DNA of 6,037 nucleotides, from contig CAIUKZ010000364.1 in NCBI GenBank assembly GCA_903899865.1, forward strand, positions 1 through 6,037. Reading direction: 5' to 3'. Positions 1-5,848 of the stretch are shown one piece after another. Numbering within the stretch: position 1 is the stretch's first letter; every line of letters begins with the position of its first letter. Position numbers and translations under genes: made by a program. The notes under the pieces were generated by a model. That model saw only the letters and a list, made by a program, of their open reading frames with translations. It made no database searches and was not told the DNA's origin. Source of the DNA: an uncultured Bacteroidales bacterium. GTDB taxonomy: Bacteria; Bacteroidota; Bacteroidia; Bacteroidales; Paludibacteraceae.

Positions 1-633
1 AAATCCTCCCTGCTGTGGGTAAAATTGGTTGTCTCTGTTGTCATAAGCTGCTGTCAGCCCTACTGAAGTGATGTGATAGGGTTCCCATCCTGAGACTCCG
101 TAGAGTGCTACTGCGTTCAACATTTTTCTTTCATTTTCAGGATCTACCTTCACATTGTTGGTGTTAAAACCTAACTCCATACCAACAAAAAAAGTTTTTG
201 AAATGATGTATTGAGGTTGTAGAGTCAGGCTAATATTCCGATTGGTGTATGAGAGGATGGTATTGTTTGGTTGATTGCCAATGCCAAAGTACAGGTCTGG
301 ATAGTTTCGCAGATTGAAGTTGGAATACAGATACCATTTGTTGTTGCCCAAGAATATTTTGGGGGTGACATTGATAATTGATTGATTTAAAAACGTATAA
401 CTTATACTTCCTGAAACGGAGCTGATTCGACTGATGTCTTTGCTTTTGAAATAACAGCCATAAGCAAAGCCAGGTGCCCAGCTAGTTTCCTGTTGGTAGG
501 AAAGAAATGGAATGATAAACAGACTACCTTTCGATGCTAATGAGTCCTTCTTCACAACCAATGTGTCTGGCACTAATGCGTAGAGCTTTAATGTAATGGT
601 GAGGAGTAGTAGTATGAATTTAACTTGGTGCAC
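1..633 (-). CDS. BamA/TamA-like (D15 surface antigen) outer-membrane beta-barrel protein, 3' part missing
   Basis: This frame is open from the left edge to a GTG at 633-631 and gives 211 codons; the C-terminal part lies outside the window. Residues 1-19 form a signal peptide (a lysine, then a run ILLLLTITL, ending YA), which is why I chose the GTG: no ATG precedes the hydrophobic stretch in this frame, and a stop lies further upstream at 682-684. The mature part alternates polar and aromatic residues like beta strands and carries family-like phrases: IIPFLSYQQETSWAPG (40-55), YPDLYFGIGN (about 100-110) and YDNRDNQFYPQQGGF at the window edge (197-211), which matches the D-x-R-D...P-x-x-G signature of the Omp85/D15 barrel. 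The barrel seems to start directly after the signal peptide, without POTRA domains. Such short proteins are common in Bacteroidota and their roles are mostly unknown; insertion or export of an envelope component is inferred. It lies downstream of frr but behind a terminator, and I see no consensus promoter of its own. Confidence 0.8.
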   Translation of the reverse strand, partial: MHQVKFILLLLTITLKLYALVPDTLVVKKDSLASKGSLFIIPFLSYQQETSWAPGFAYGCYFKSKDISRISSVSGSISYTFLNQSIINVTPKIFLGNNKWYLYSNFNLRNYPDLYFGIGNQPNNTILSYTNRNISLTLQPQYIISKTFFVGMELGFNTNNVKVDPENERKMLNAVALYGVSGWEPYHITSVGLTAAYDNRDNQFYPQQGGF

Positions 634-645
634 CGTATTGAAAAA

Positions 646-683
646 AACCTCTGTTGTTTCACACTGGTGAAACAACAGAGGTT
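646..683 (-). terminator. Rho-independent terminator of the pyrH-frr operon
   Basis: A perfect 17-bp stem (646-662 with 667-683) closes a 4-base loop. On the minus strand it is followed by a run of seven T (647-641, partly shared with the stem base). It begins 15 bases after the frr stop codon. The plus-strand side has no T run, so it acts in one direction only. The T run ends seven bases before the GTG start of the outer-membrane gene. Confidence 0.93.
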
Positions 684-698
684 AACTACTAAATGATA

Positions 699-1259
699 TT
701 ATACTGTAAGAATTTCTTTTTCTTTTGCTACAAACATCTCATCAATTTTTTTGATATATCTATCATGAATCTTTTGAACGTTTGCCTCTGCATCTTTTTC
801 CACATCTTCTGGCAGTCCGTCTTTCACCATTTTTTTGAGTTGGTCAATGGCGTCGCGTCTGGCATTGCGGATGCTTATTTTTGCATCTTCACACTCCGCT
901 TTGGATTGTTTTGCTAGTTGTTTGCGTCTTTCTTCTGTCAATGGTGGGATGCCTAGGCGAATGGTCTCACCATTATTCATAGGTGTGATGCCTACATCCG
1001 AGTTGAGAATCGCTTTTTCTATCGCACTGATAAGCCCCTTTTCCCAAGGTTGTATCGATATTGTTTTAGCATCTGGGGTGGTGATAGTAGATACGGTGGA
1101 AATTGGCACCATTGAGCCATAATAATCCACTCTCACTCCGTCGAGTATTCTTGCATTTGCTTTTCCTGCACGTATATGTGCCAATGACTCATCTAAGAAA
1201 AGTATGGATGCTTCCATGCTTTCTTCTGCTGCTGTCAAATGTGGTTTTACTTCTAACAT
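699..1259 (-). CDS. frr: Ribosome recycling factor (RRF)
   Basis: This cytoplasmic translation factor splits the post-termination ribosome together with EF-G so that its subunits can be reused. The 186-residue product has the usual family length of about 185. It shows the two-domain layout: helical domain I at both ends, with the HIRAGKANARILDG block at 28-41, then the small beta domain II (about 31-105, with YYGSMVPI at 46-53 and PLTEERRKQL at 106-115), then the returning helices with IRNARRD at 130-136. The ATG start at 1259 gives the expected N-terminus, preceded by an A-rich leader rather than a Shine-Dalgarno sequence. It lies 42 bases after pyrH with no promoter or terminator visible between them, so co-transcription is likely. 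The pyrH-frr order is conserved across bacteria, which supports both calls. Confidence 0.98.
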   Translation of the reverse strand: MLEVKPHLTAAEESMEASILFLDESLAHIRAGKANARILDGVRVDYYGSMVPISTVSTITTPDAKTISIQPWEKGLISAIEKAILNSDVGITPMNNGETIRLGIPPLTEERRKQLAKQSKAECEDAKISIRNARRDAIDQLKKMVKDGLPEDVEKDAEANVQKIHDRYIKKIDEMFVAKEKEILTV

Positions 1260-1301
1260 AATTTTTTTTTATATCGATGTCAATATTTAATTAGATGTTT
1301 T

Positions 1302-2012
1302 TTATTTTTTTACAAGGGTACCAATTTTTTCACCTGCCATTACTTTTTTTAAGTTACCCACCGTGTCCATGTCAAACACGTAGATGGGCATGTTGTTCTC
1401 TTTGCACATGGCGGTTGCTGTAAGATCCATTACTTTTAAGTTGCGTTGGAAAATTTCATCGTACGTGATTTCATCAAATTTCACTGCCGATTTGTCCTTC
1501 TCTGGGTCGGCTGTGTAGATTCCATCTACTCGTGTGCCTTTGAGCATTACATCGGCCTCTATTTCTATGGCACGAAGCGATGAGCCAGTGTCTGTGGTGA
1601 AAAACGGATTGCCAGTACCAGCCGACATGATGATTACTTCGCCTTTTTCTAATCCTTCTACCGCTTTTTGCTTGCTATAAAATTCGCCAATAGGTTCCAT
1701 CCTGATGGCAGTGAGTACTCTTGATTTTACTCCTGTGGCTTGAAGCGCAGAGTTCAAAGCTAGGCTATTGATGACGGTTGCCAACATGCCCATCTGGTCG
1801 CCTTGCACACGGTCAAAACCTTTGGAGGCTCCGCTTAATCCTCTAAAAATATTGCCACCACCGATTACAATACCAACTTCCACACCCATCTGCACTATTT
1901 CTGCAATTTGGGAGGCATATTCTGCCAATCTCACTTCATCAATGCCGTATTGCTTATCGCCCATCAATGATTCGCCGCTTAATTTCAACAAGATGCGTTT
2001 ATATTCTGCCAT
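1302..2012 (-). CDS. pyrH: UMP kinase (uridylate kinase)
   Basis: This enzyme phosphorylates UMP to UDP with ATP in pyrimidine nucleotide synthesis. It belongs to the bacterial amino-acid-kinase-fold family, which acts as hexamers in the cytoplasm and is usually inhibited by UTP and activated by GTP. Visible motifs are KLSGESL (10-16, phosphate-binding start), GIVIGGGNIFRG (47-58), the DQMGMLAT-N segment (72-82), GTGNPFFTTDTGSSLRA (132-148) and LKGTRVDGIYTADP (157-170). The frame can be extended to a TTG at 2030, but the ATG at 2012-2010 gives MAEYKRILLKLSGE, the normal start of the family, and a 236-residue protein. I therefore prefer 2012. It is the first gene of the pyrH-frr unit. The often adjacent rpsB and tsf genes are absent upstream; a divergent transporter gene lies there instead. 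Confidence 0.97.
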   Translation of the reverse strand: MAEYKRILLKLSGESLMGDKQYGIDEVRLAEYASQIAEIVQMGVEVGIVIGGGNIFRGLSGASKGFDRVQGDQMGMLATVINSLALNSALQATGVKSRVLTAIRMEPIGEFYSKQKAVEGLEKGEVIIMSAGTGNPFFTTDTGSSLRAIEIEADVMLKGTRVDGIYTADPEKDKSAVKFDEITYDEIFQRNLKVMDLTATAMCKENNMPIYVFDMDTVGNLKKVMAGEKIGTLVKK

Positions 2013-2055
2013 GTTCGTATTTTTTAGCAAAAGTAAATAAATTGGCTCGGATATA

Positions 2056-2063
2056 CAAATGTA
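2056..2063 (-). promoter_or_regulatory. Probable pyrH-frr promoter, -7 element
   Basis: On the minus strand this reads TACATTTG, an exact match to the Bacteroidota -7 consensus TAnnTTTG. A TCTG lies 22 bases upstream, a poor and slightly distant -33 element. Transcription would start near 2049, leaving an A/T-rich leader of about 37 bases before the pyrH ATG. Confidence 0.55.
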
Positions 2064-2290
2064 GCTTGGGGTTTATAAGTAATTACAGATTCGAACTTTG
2101 ATGCACTTTTAATTGTTAAATCATTTGAAAAGTTAGAAGAACAAAAGTTCAATCTACAATCATAAAGGCCAGACAGTTATATTTTGAGAAAAAACTTGCA
2201 AATTCTACACAACAATTAGTTTAGGCATGTACCTCAACAAGGTGAAACATGAATCACCACAACATAGATGATTTTCTACGCAGACTCCCT
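2064..2290. other. Intergenic stretch between the divergent pyrH and transporter promoters
   Basis: With the promoters on each side, the whole gap from 2013 to 2358 has no convincing gene. Very short open stretches occur, for example 27 codons without a start at 2078-2158 and a 21-codon ATG frame at 2249, but nothing supports them as genes. The only structure I see is the inverted repeat at 2241-2258, listed separately. Confidence 0.6.
2241..2258. repeat. Short inverted repeat GGTGA-N8-TCACC, possible operator
   Basis: Two perfect 5-bp arms are separated by eight bases. The centre lies about 80 bases upstream of the predicted transporter transcription start, where activator sites are often found. 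The arms resemble half-sites of the CRP/FNR superfamily, but the spacing is two bases longer than the classical CRP site. Functional meaning is inference only; arms this short can arise by chance. Confidence 0.25.
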
Positions 2291-2322
2291 ATTGTCAGTG
2301 CTTTAAAAATTTAGTATCTTTG
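2291..2322 (+). promoter_or_regulatory. Probable promoter of the acetate/succinate transporter gene
   Basis: TATCTTTG at 2315-2322 matches the Bacteroidota -7 consensus TAnnTTTG, and ATTG at 2291-2294 fits a -33 element (TTTG-like) with 20 bases between them, close to the usual spacing. Transcription would start near 2329, giving a leader of about 30 bases that is nearly all A and T up to the ATG at 2359. This is the best-formed promoter in the window. Confidence 0.7.
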
Positions 2323-2358
2323 CGCCCGAATTAAAAAATCAAATCAAATAAAATAATT

Positions 2359-2955
2359 ATGCAAGAAAAAACAACAGTAAAAATTGAAGTTGCCGATCCT
2401 ACGCCTCTTGGTTTGCTAGGCTTGTCGATGGTAACATTAGTAGCAGCATCTCAGAAACTTGGATGGACCACAGGTTTGTCAATGGTATTACCATGGGCTA
2501 TCATTTTAGGTGGTGTGGCTCAGTTGATGGCGTGTGTTTACGACTTCAAACACAACAACCTATTTGGCTCTACTGCATTTGGAGCTTATGGATTATTTTG
2601 GATTTCGGTAGGTGCATCGTGGATGATAAAAATGGGCGTATTCGGTGAAATTCTTAAAGGTGCCGTAGATGTGCATCAGTTAGGTTTTGCATTTATTGGC
2701 TATCTTATTTTTTCGTTGTTTCTAACGATTGCTTCTTTCAAAACCAATAAAGCATTAATTGCAATAATGGTATTGATTGATGTGCTTTTTATAGCATTAT
2801 CTGCCGATGTTTTTGGTTTAGGAGAAATGTGGCACGAAGTTGCAGCAGTGACCGAGCTTGTTATTTCAATGATCGGTTTTTATGCCTGTGGAGCTAATTT
2901 ACTAAACAAAATGTACGGAAAAGTGATTCTACCTTTGGGAAAGGCTATTTTTTAA
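2359..2955 (+). CDS. satP: Acetate/succinate transporter, GPR1/FUN34/YaaH (AceTr) family
   Basis: This is a 198-residue inner-membrane protein with six predicted helices (about 16-34, 42-60, 70-92, 106-127, 132-152, 160-182), slightly longer than E. coli SatP (188). The family moves acetate and, in SatP, succinate, either with protons or through a channel-like pore. The signature near the N-terminus is DPTPLGL (13-19), corresponding to the usual NPAPLG. Further matches to SatP are GGVAQLMA (51-58), FGSTAFGAYGLFW (69-81) and the C-terminal KVILPLG (188-194). The ATG at 2359 follows an A-rich leader and a good promoter, so it appears to be transcribed alone. Its role in taking up or releasing fermentation acids is inferred from the family. 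The aspartate in place of the first asparagine of the signature is unusual relative to E. coli. The symbol follows the E. coli homologue; substrate preference cannot be read from the sequence. Confidence 0.93.
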   Translation: MQEKTTVKIEVADPTPLGLLGLSMVTLVAASQKLGWTTGLSMVLPWAIILGGVAQLMACVYDFKHNNLFGSTAFGAYGLFWISVGASWMIKMGVFGEILKGAVDVHQLGFAFIGYLIFSLFLTIASFKTNKALIAIMVLIDVLFIALSADVFGLGEMWHEVAAVTELVISMIGFYACGANLLNKMYGKVILPLGKAIF

Positions 2956-2969
2956 TTGCGATATATTTA

Positions 2970-3012
2970 AAAAAAGAAGGGATGCAGTTGTAGATTGCAT
3001 CCCTTCTTTTTT
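2970..3012. terminator. Bidirectional rho-independent terminator between convergent genes
   Basis: A perfect 17-bp stem (2970-2986 with 2996-3012) closes a 9-base loop. The outer six pairs are A-T, so each strand ends in a T run: 3007-3012 on plus and 2975-2969 on minus. It starts 15 bases after the transporter stop and lies 24 bases beyond the stop of the minus-strand secreted protein, so it serves both. Confidence 0.92.
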
Positions 3013-3035
3013 ATTCGCCAGTAGTCAATTTACAC

Positions 3036-4067
3036 CTAATTCTTCAATAGAATTTTTCGTGTAGATTTTCCGCATTTTAATAGGTAAATGCCAGGAACGC
3101 TCCATGTGATTTGATTCCATCCTTCTGTTGTTTTGGTTGTCTGTAGCAACTGACCATTTATTCCATACAGCTGGGCTACCTCTGCCTCTTTGGCTTGAAA
3201 AAATAGATGCCCATTTTCCTCTAGCAACTCCATCGTTTCAACCTCAGTAGTGTTTAGTGTGGCAATATGTGTTGATGCATTGATGGTTTTTATCATTGGG
3301 CTAGCTCCTTGACTTGAAATCAGCAATGAGGCTTGTTTGTTTCCTTCCGAACTGGGTTTAAATTTAATTTCAATTACATTTGTCATATTAGCGTTCAATG
3401 TTGAGATGCTGTCTACTGAAACCTTGAATTGTGAACTGTCTTTTCCTGTCAGTTGGATATTGATTTTTTGCTGTAGATTAGCGCCTGCAATGGTTAGTTT
3501 ATGCACTACAGAATCTCCCATGTTAGCTAACAGCACTGGGATTGTATCTTCATTGGTAGATATGGCTGGTGTAGTGGAGGCAATGCCTTTTATTTCAACA
3601 GACATTACTCTTGCACCTACAGTGTTTGTTGCATTGGGTGCTACTACCCTAATTTTTCCCACCCTGTTTTTTGACCCAAGGTTTACTTGCTGTATTCCCG
3701 ATGTGCTAGTTGTGTGTAGGTTTTCTCCGATTTGTGTCCATGTGTTACCATTCGAAAGAAAGACAGCGATATCGTCTGAATGATTGCTTATTGTGCCGAA
3801 TGATTGTAAAGATAGTGCAATGACTATGTCGCTGTGTGTTGCCAGATTGATTGTTGGTGAAATTAATTCTGAGTTGCTTAGCATTTTCCAGTAGTCTTTG
3901 CTTGCATTATTAGTTGTAGCATTGAGTATCGCCCAGTTTTCTGTACCCGAAGGTGTGTTTCTGCTTAGGAAGCTTAATTTTGGAATTACTAATTCTAAGG
4001 GTGTAGTCACGCAAAAAATAGAATGACATGTGCATATTAACAATGCTAGTGTTAAGTATTTCTTCAT
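3036..4067 (-). CDS. Secreted protein with T9SS type A C-terminal sorting domain
   Basis: I do not recognise a specific function for this 343-residue protein, but its architecture is readable. Residues 1-19 are a signal peptide (MKKYLTLALLICTC...) without a proper lipobox. Residues about 30-165 resemble the jelly-roll-like domains common in Bacteroidota secreted proteins: ELISPTINLATHSDIVIALS, then IAVFLSNGNTWTQIG, then a VGKIRVVAP strand and VMSVEIKGI at the end. Residues about 168-270 look like an immunoglobulin-like choice-of-anchor D/ASPM-type domain, with the phrase IKFKPSSEGNKQASLLISS. Residues about 275-343 are a T9SS sorting domain: LYGINGQLLQT (300-310), VPGIYLLKC (324-332) and a basic end, RKILLKN. 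The protein should cross the inner membrane by Sec and the outer membrane by T9SS, and then be attached to the surface or released. No catalytic motif is visible, so adhesion or binding is only a guess. It is a single-gene unit with its own promoter. Confidence 0.9.
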   Translation of the reverse strand: MKKYLTLALLICTCHSIFCVTTPLELVIPKLSFLSRNTPSGTENWAILNATTNNASKDYWKMLSNSELISPTINLATHSDIVIALSLQSFGTISNHSDDIAVFLSNGNTWTQIGENLHTTSTSGIQQVNLGSKNRVGKIRVVAPNATNTVGARVMSVEIKGIASTTPAISTNEDTIPVLLANMGDSVVHKLTIAGANLQQKINIQLTGKDSSQFKVSVDSISTLNANMTNVIEIKFKPSSEGNKQASLLISSQGASPMIKTINASTHIATLNTTEVETMELLEENGHLFFQAKEAEVAQLYGINGQLLQTTKTTEGWNQITWSVPGIYLLKCGKSTRKILLKN

Positions 4068-4117
4068 TTCTAATTTTATTAGTATAATTAATGTTGTATA
4101 TGTGAATCTTTTGAATG

Positions 4118-4125
4118 CAAATATA
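4118..4125 (-). promoter_or_regulatory. Possible promoter of the T9SS protein gene, -7 element
   Basis: On the minus strand this reads TATATTTG, matching TAnnTTTG. No TTTG-like -33 element is visible 19-22 bases upstream, and the area is so AT-rich that a chance match is possible. The leader to the ATG at 4067 would be about 45 bases. Confidence 0.45.
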
Positions 4126-4262
4126 GTAATTTTAATTATTTGACGTTTTTATTTTCTTTTTTGTAATTAAATTTTCATGAGTATTTCTATTTCAGTATTG
4201 ATTTTATTGAGTTGATTAATTTCTTGTAATTGAAATTTCATATCAAGTCTGCTGTATTATTG
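4126..4262. other. AT-rich divergent intergenic stretch
   Basis: The gap from 4068 to 4380 between the secreted protein and the decarboxylase is strongly AT-rich and holds no gene I can support. It contains promoter-like elements for both directions and two dyad-symmetric sites, listed separately. Confidence 0.6.
4223..4247. repeat. Dyad-symmetric site around the palindrome TGAAATTTCA
   Basis: TGAAATTTCA at 4231-4240 is a perfect 10-bp palindrome. It is flanked by CTTG (4223-4226) and its complement CAAG (4244-4247), with 4- and 3-base spacers, making an imperfect 25-bp dyad. It lies just upstream of the predicted arginine decarboxylase promoter. Binding of a dimeric regulator is inference. 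Confidence 0.3.
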
Positions 4263-4280
4263 AAAATTATCCATAATTTT
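4263..4280. repeat. Inverted repeat overlapping the arginine decarboxylase promoter, possible operator
   Basis: AAAATTAT (4263-4270) and ATAATTTT (4273-4280) are perfect 8-bp inverted arms separated by CC. The right arm overlaps seven of the eight bases of the candidate -7 element, so a protein bound here would block transcription. Because both arms are pure A/T in an AT-rich region, a chance origin is possible. Confidence 0.35.
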
Positions 4281-4281
4281 G
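4274..4281 (+). promoter_or_regulatory. Possible arginine decarboxylase promoter, -7 element
   Basis: TAATTTTG matches the Bacteroidota TAnnTTTG consensus. A weak TCTG at 4248-4251 could serve as the -33 element at 22 bases distance. Transcription would start near 4288 and leave a leader of about 93 bases, longer than for the other genes here. Confidence 0.45.
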
Positions 4282-4380
4282 CACGCTTTTGTTGTTTCAA
4301 TACTATGTAAGTGAGTTGAATGGTTGTTTAAAATTCAATTTAACTGACTTAAATGATAATGGTCTAAATATAAATTTGCA

Positions 4381-5772
4381 ATGAAAAACAAGTACATTGA
4401 TTTAATCGAGCAGACTTTTGAGTTTCCTAACGAAGAATTTAACATCGTTGAAAATGAGCTGGAGTGGCATGGTGTCCCGTTGATGGATATTATCAAACAG
4501 TATGGAACTCCTTTGCGAATCTCCTATTTGCCAAAAATCACACAAAACATACAAAAAGCACGACGTATGTTTAACGTGGCAATGGCAAAGGTGGATTATA
4601 AAGGTGAGTATAACTATTGTTATTGCACCAAAAGTTCTCATTTTTCTTTTGTCATGGAAGAGGTACTAAAAAATGGTGTACATCTAGAGACTTCTTCGGC
4701 ATTTGATATCAACATCATGGAGTCGCTTTATGAGCAAGGATTATTGAAACCCGAGTCGTATGTAGTTTGTAATGGATTCAAACGTCCTCAATATGTGGAG
4801 AACATCCAAAACTTGATGAGAATGGGTTTCAGCAATGTTATTCCAATCTTGGACAACAAGTTTGAGCTCGATCTTTTACTAAAGGATTTTGACATTAAAT
4901 TTAAAGTAGGAATAAGAATCGCAGCAGAGGAGGAACCTAAATTTGATTTTTATACCTCCAGACTTGGAGTTAGATACAACGATATCATTCCTTATTACAA
5001 CAAACACATAGCCACCAATTCACAAGTGGAGCTTAAAATGTTGCACTTTTTCATCAACACTGGTGTGAAAGACACTGCTTACTATTGGAATGAATTGAAC
5101 AAAGCAGTCAATCTCTATTGTGAATTGAAAAAGCGTTGCCCTGAATTAGATAGTTTGAATATAGGTGGAGGCTTCCCAATTCAGACTCACCTGGATATGG
5201 TGTATGATTATGAGTACATGGCCGAAGAAATTGTAGCTCAAATCAAAACTATTTGTTCGCAAAATGGTGTTCCAGAGCCACATATTTTCACTGAGTTTGG
5301 CTCTTATACGGTTGGAGAAAGTGGTGCAATGCTCTATTCTATTGTCAATCAAAAGAAACAAAATGATCGTGAGTTGTGGAACATGATAGACAGCTCGTTT
5401 ATGACCACATTGCCTGACACATGGGCCATCAACCAGCGTTATGTGTTCTTAGCTATCAATAATTGGATATCGGAATATGAGCGAGTAAATCTCGGAGGAT
5501 TGACATGTGACAGCGAAGATTTTTACAATGCTGAGGTGCACTCCAACGCCGTCTTCTTGCCTAAAATGCAAGAAGACCGTGAGCAGTACATCGGATTTTT
5601 CCACACGGGTGCTTATCAGGAGTCTTTAAGTGGATTCGGTGGTATTCAGCACTGTCTTATTCCAGCACCCAAACTGGTGATTATTGACAAAGATGAGGAT
5701 GGAGAATACTTCACCAAGCTTTTTGCCAAAGAACAAAGTTACAAGTCGATGTTGAAAATTTTGGGCTATTAG
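4381..5772 (+). CDS. speA: Arginine decarboxylase, short Bacteroidota form (PLP-dependent, fold type III)
   Basis: The likely reaction is arginine to agmatine plus CO2, the entry to polyamine synthesis in the cytoplasm. The 463-residue product has an alanine-racemase-like PLP barrel followed by a beta domain. Visible motifs are YCYCTKSSH (79-87) with Lys84 as the probable PLP Schiff-base lysine, ETSSAFDI (103-110), LHFFINTG (221-228, at the site of the family's substrate- and PLP-side histidine segment), LNIGGGFP (259-266, phosphate binding), FTEFGSYTVGE (303-313, replacing the usual EPGR), GGLTCDSED (372-380, cysteine and aspartate reaching the partner active site) and HTGAYQES (408-415). 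It closely resembles flavobacterial proteins annotated as arginine decarboxylase and is much shorter than the 630-660-residue classical SpeA. The start MKNKYIDLIEQTF matches those relatives. There is no Shine-Dalgarno sequence. Agmatinase, often next to it in flavobacteria, is not in the window. Ornithine, lysine or carboxynorspermidine decarboxylase activity is less likely but not excluded by sequence. Confidence 0.88.
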   Translation: MKNKYIDLIEQTFEFPNEEFNIVENELEWHGVPLMDIIKQYGTPLRISYLPKITQNIQKARRMFNVAMAKVDYKGEYNYCYCTKSSHFSFVMEEVLKNGVHLETSSAFDINIMESLYEQGLLKPESYVVCNGFKRPQYVENIQNLMRMGFSNVIPILDNKFELDLLLKDFDIKFKVGIRIAAEEEPKFDFYTSRLGVRYNDIIPYYNKHIATNSQVELKMLHFFINTGVKDTAYYWNELNKAVNLYCELKKRCPELDSLNIGGGFPIQTHLDMVYDYEYMAEEIVAQIKTICSQNGVPEPHIFTEFGSYTVGESGAMLYSIVNQKKQNDRELWNMIDSSFMTTLPDTWAINQRYVFLAINNWISEYERVNLGGLTCDSEDFYNAEVHSNAVFLPKMQEDREQYIGFFHTGAYQESLSGFGGIQHCLIPAPKLVIIDKDEDGEYFTKLFAKEQSYKSMLKILGY

Positions 5773-5811
5773 TCTGGTTGGTATAGGTGGACTGAAACTG
5801 AATAGTTTGCG

Positions 5812-5836
5812 TGAACCAAAAGATTCGAATGGTTCA
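5812..5836 (+). repeat. Small hairpin in the 3' untranslated region of the decarboxylase gene
   Basis: TGAACCA (5812-5818) and TGGTTCA (5830-5836) form a 7-bp stem with an 11-base loop. The 8-bp palindrome ATTCGAAT (5823-5830) overlaps the loop and the first base of the right arm. No T run follows, so it is not a terminator by itself. It could stabilise the mRNA end, which is inference. Confidence 0.4.
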
Positions 5837-5848
5837 TGTTGAGTTAGT

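Noticed and set aside
693..1122. Plus-strand open frames opposite frr
   Set aside because: They are antisense shadows of a well-supported gene, with unlikely composition such as runs of phenylalanine and cysteine.
1768..2040. 90-codon plus-strand frame opposite pyrH
   Set aside because: Antisense shadow of pyrH with a proline/serine-rich composition and no family resemblance.
2078..2158. 27-codon start-less open stretch with a protein-like reading (SFEKLEEQKFNLQS), possible gene remnant
   Set aside because: Too short and without a recognisable parent gene; chance is sufficient.
2249..2314. 21-codon frame starting with ATG after a Shine-Dalgarno-like AGGTG
   Set aside because: It runs across the -33 element and into the first base before the -7 element of the transporter promoter, and its start overlaps the inverted repeat. 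Other genes here do not rely on Shine-Dalgarno sequences, so I judge it fortuitous.
3337..3783. 148-codon plus-strand frame opposite the T9SS protein gene
   Set aside because: The minus-strand reading has a signal peptide, recognisable domains and a sorting domain; the antisense frame has none of these.
4003..4067. Lipoprotein signal at the start of the secreted protein, because of cysteines at residues 12, 14 and 19
   Set aside because: None of the cysteines is preceded by a proper lipobox, and T9SS cargo normally uses signal peptidase I.
4353..4367. Four-codon upstream frame (ATG ATA ATG GTC TAA) as a polyamine-responsive leader peptide
   Set aside because: Far too short and featureless to support regulation; such frames are expected by chance in a leader of about 90 bases.
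4371..4378. TAAATTTG just before the decarboxylase ATG as a promoter for a leaderless transcript
   Set aside because: Transcription would begin inside the coding sequence, after the conserved ATG; it is more likely a chance match in AT-rich leader DNA.
4402..5361. Minus-strand frames inside the decarboxylase gene (4402-4641 and 5146-5361)
   Set aside because: Both lie within a strongly conserved coding sequence on the other strand and look like chance frames.
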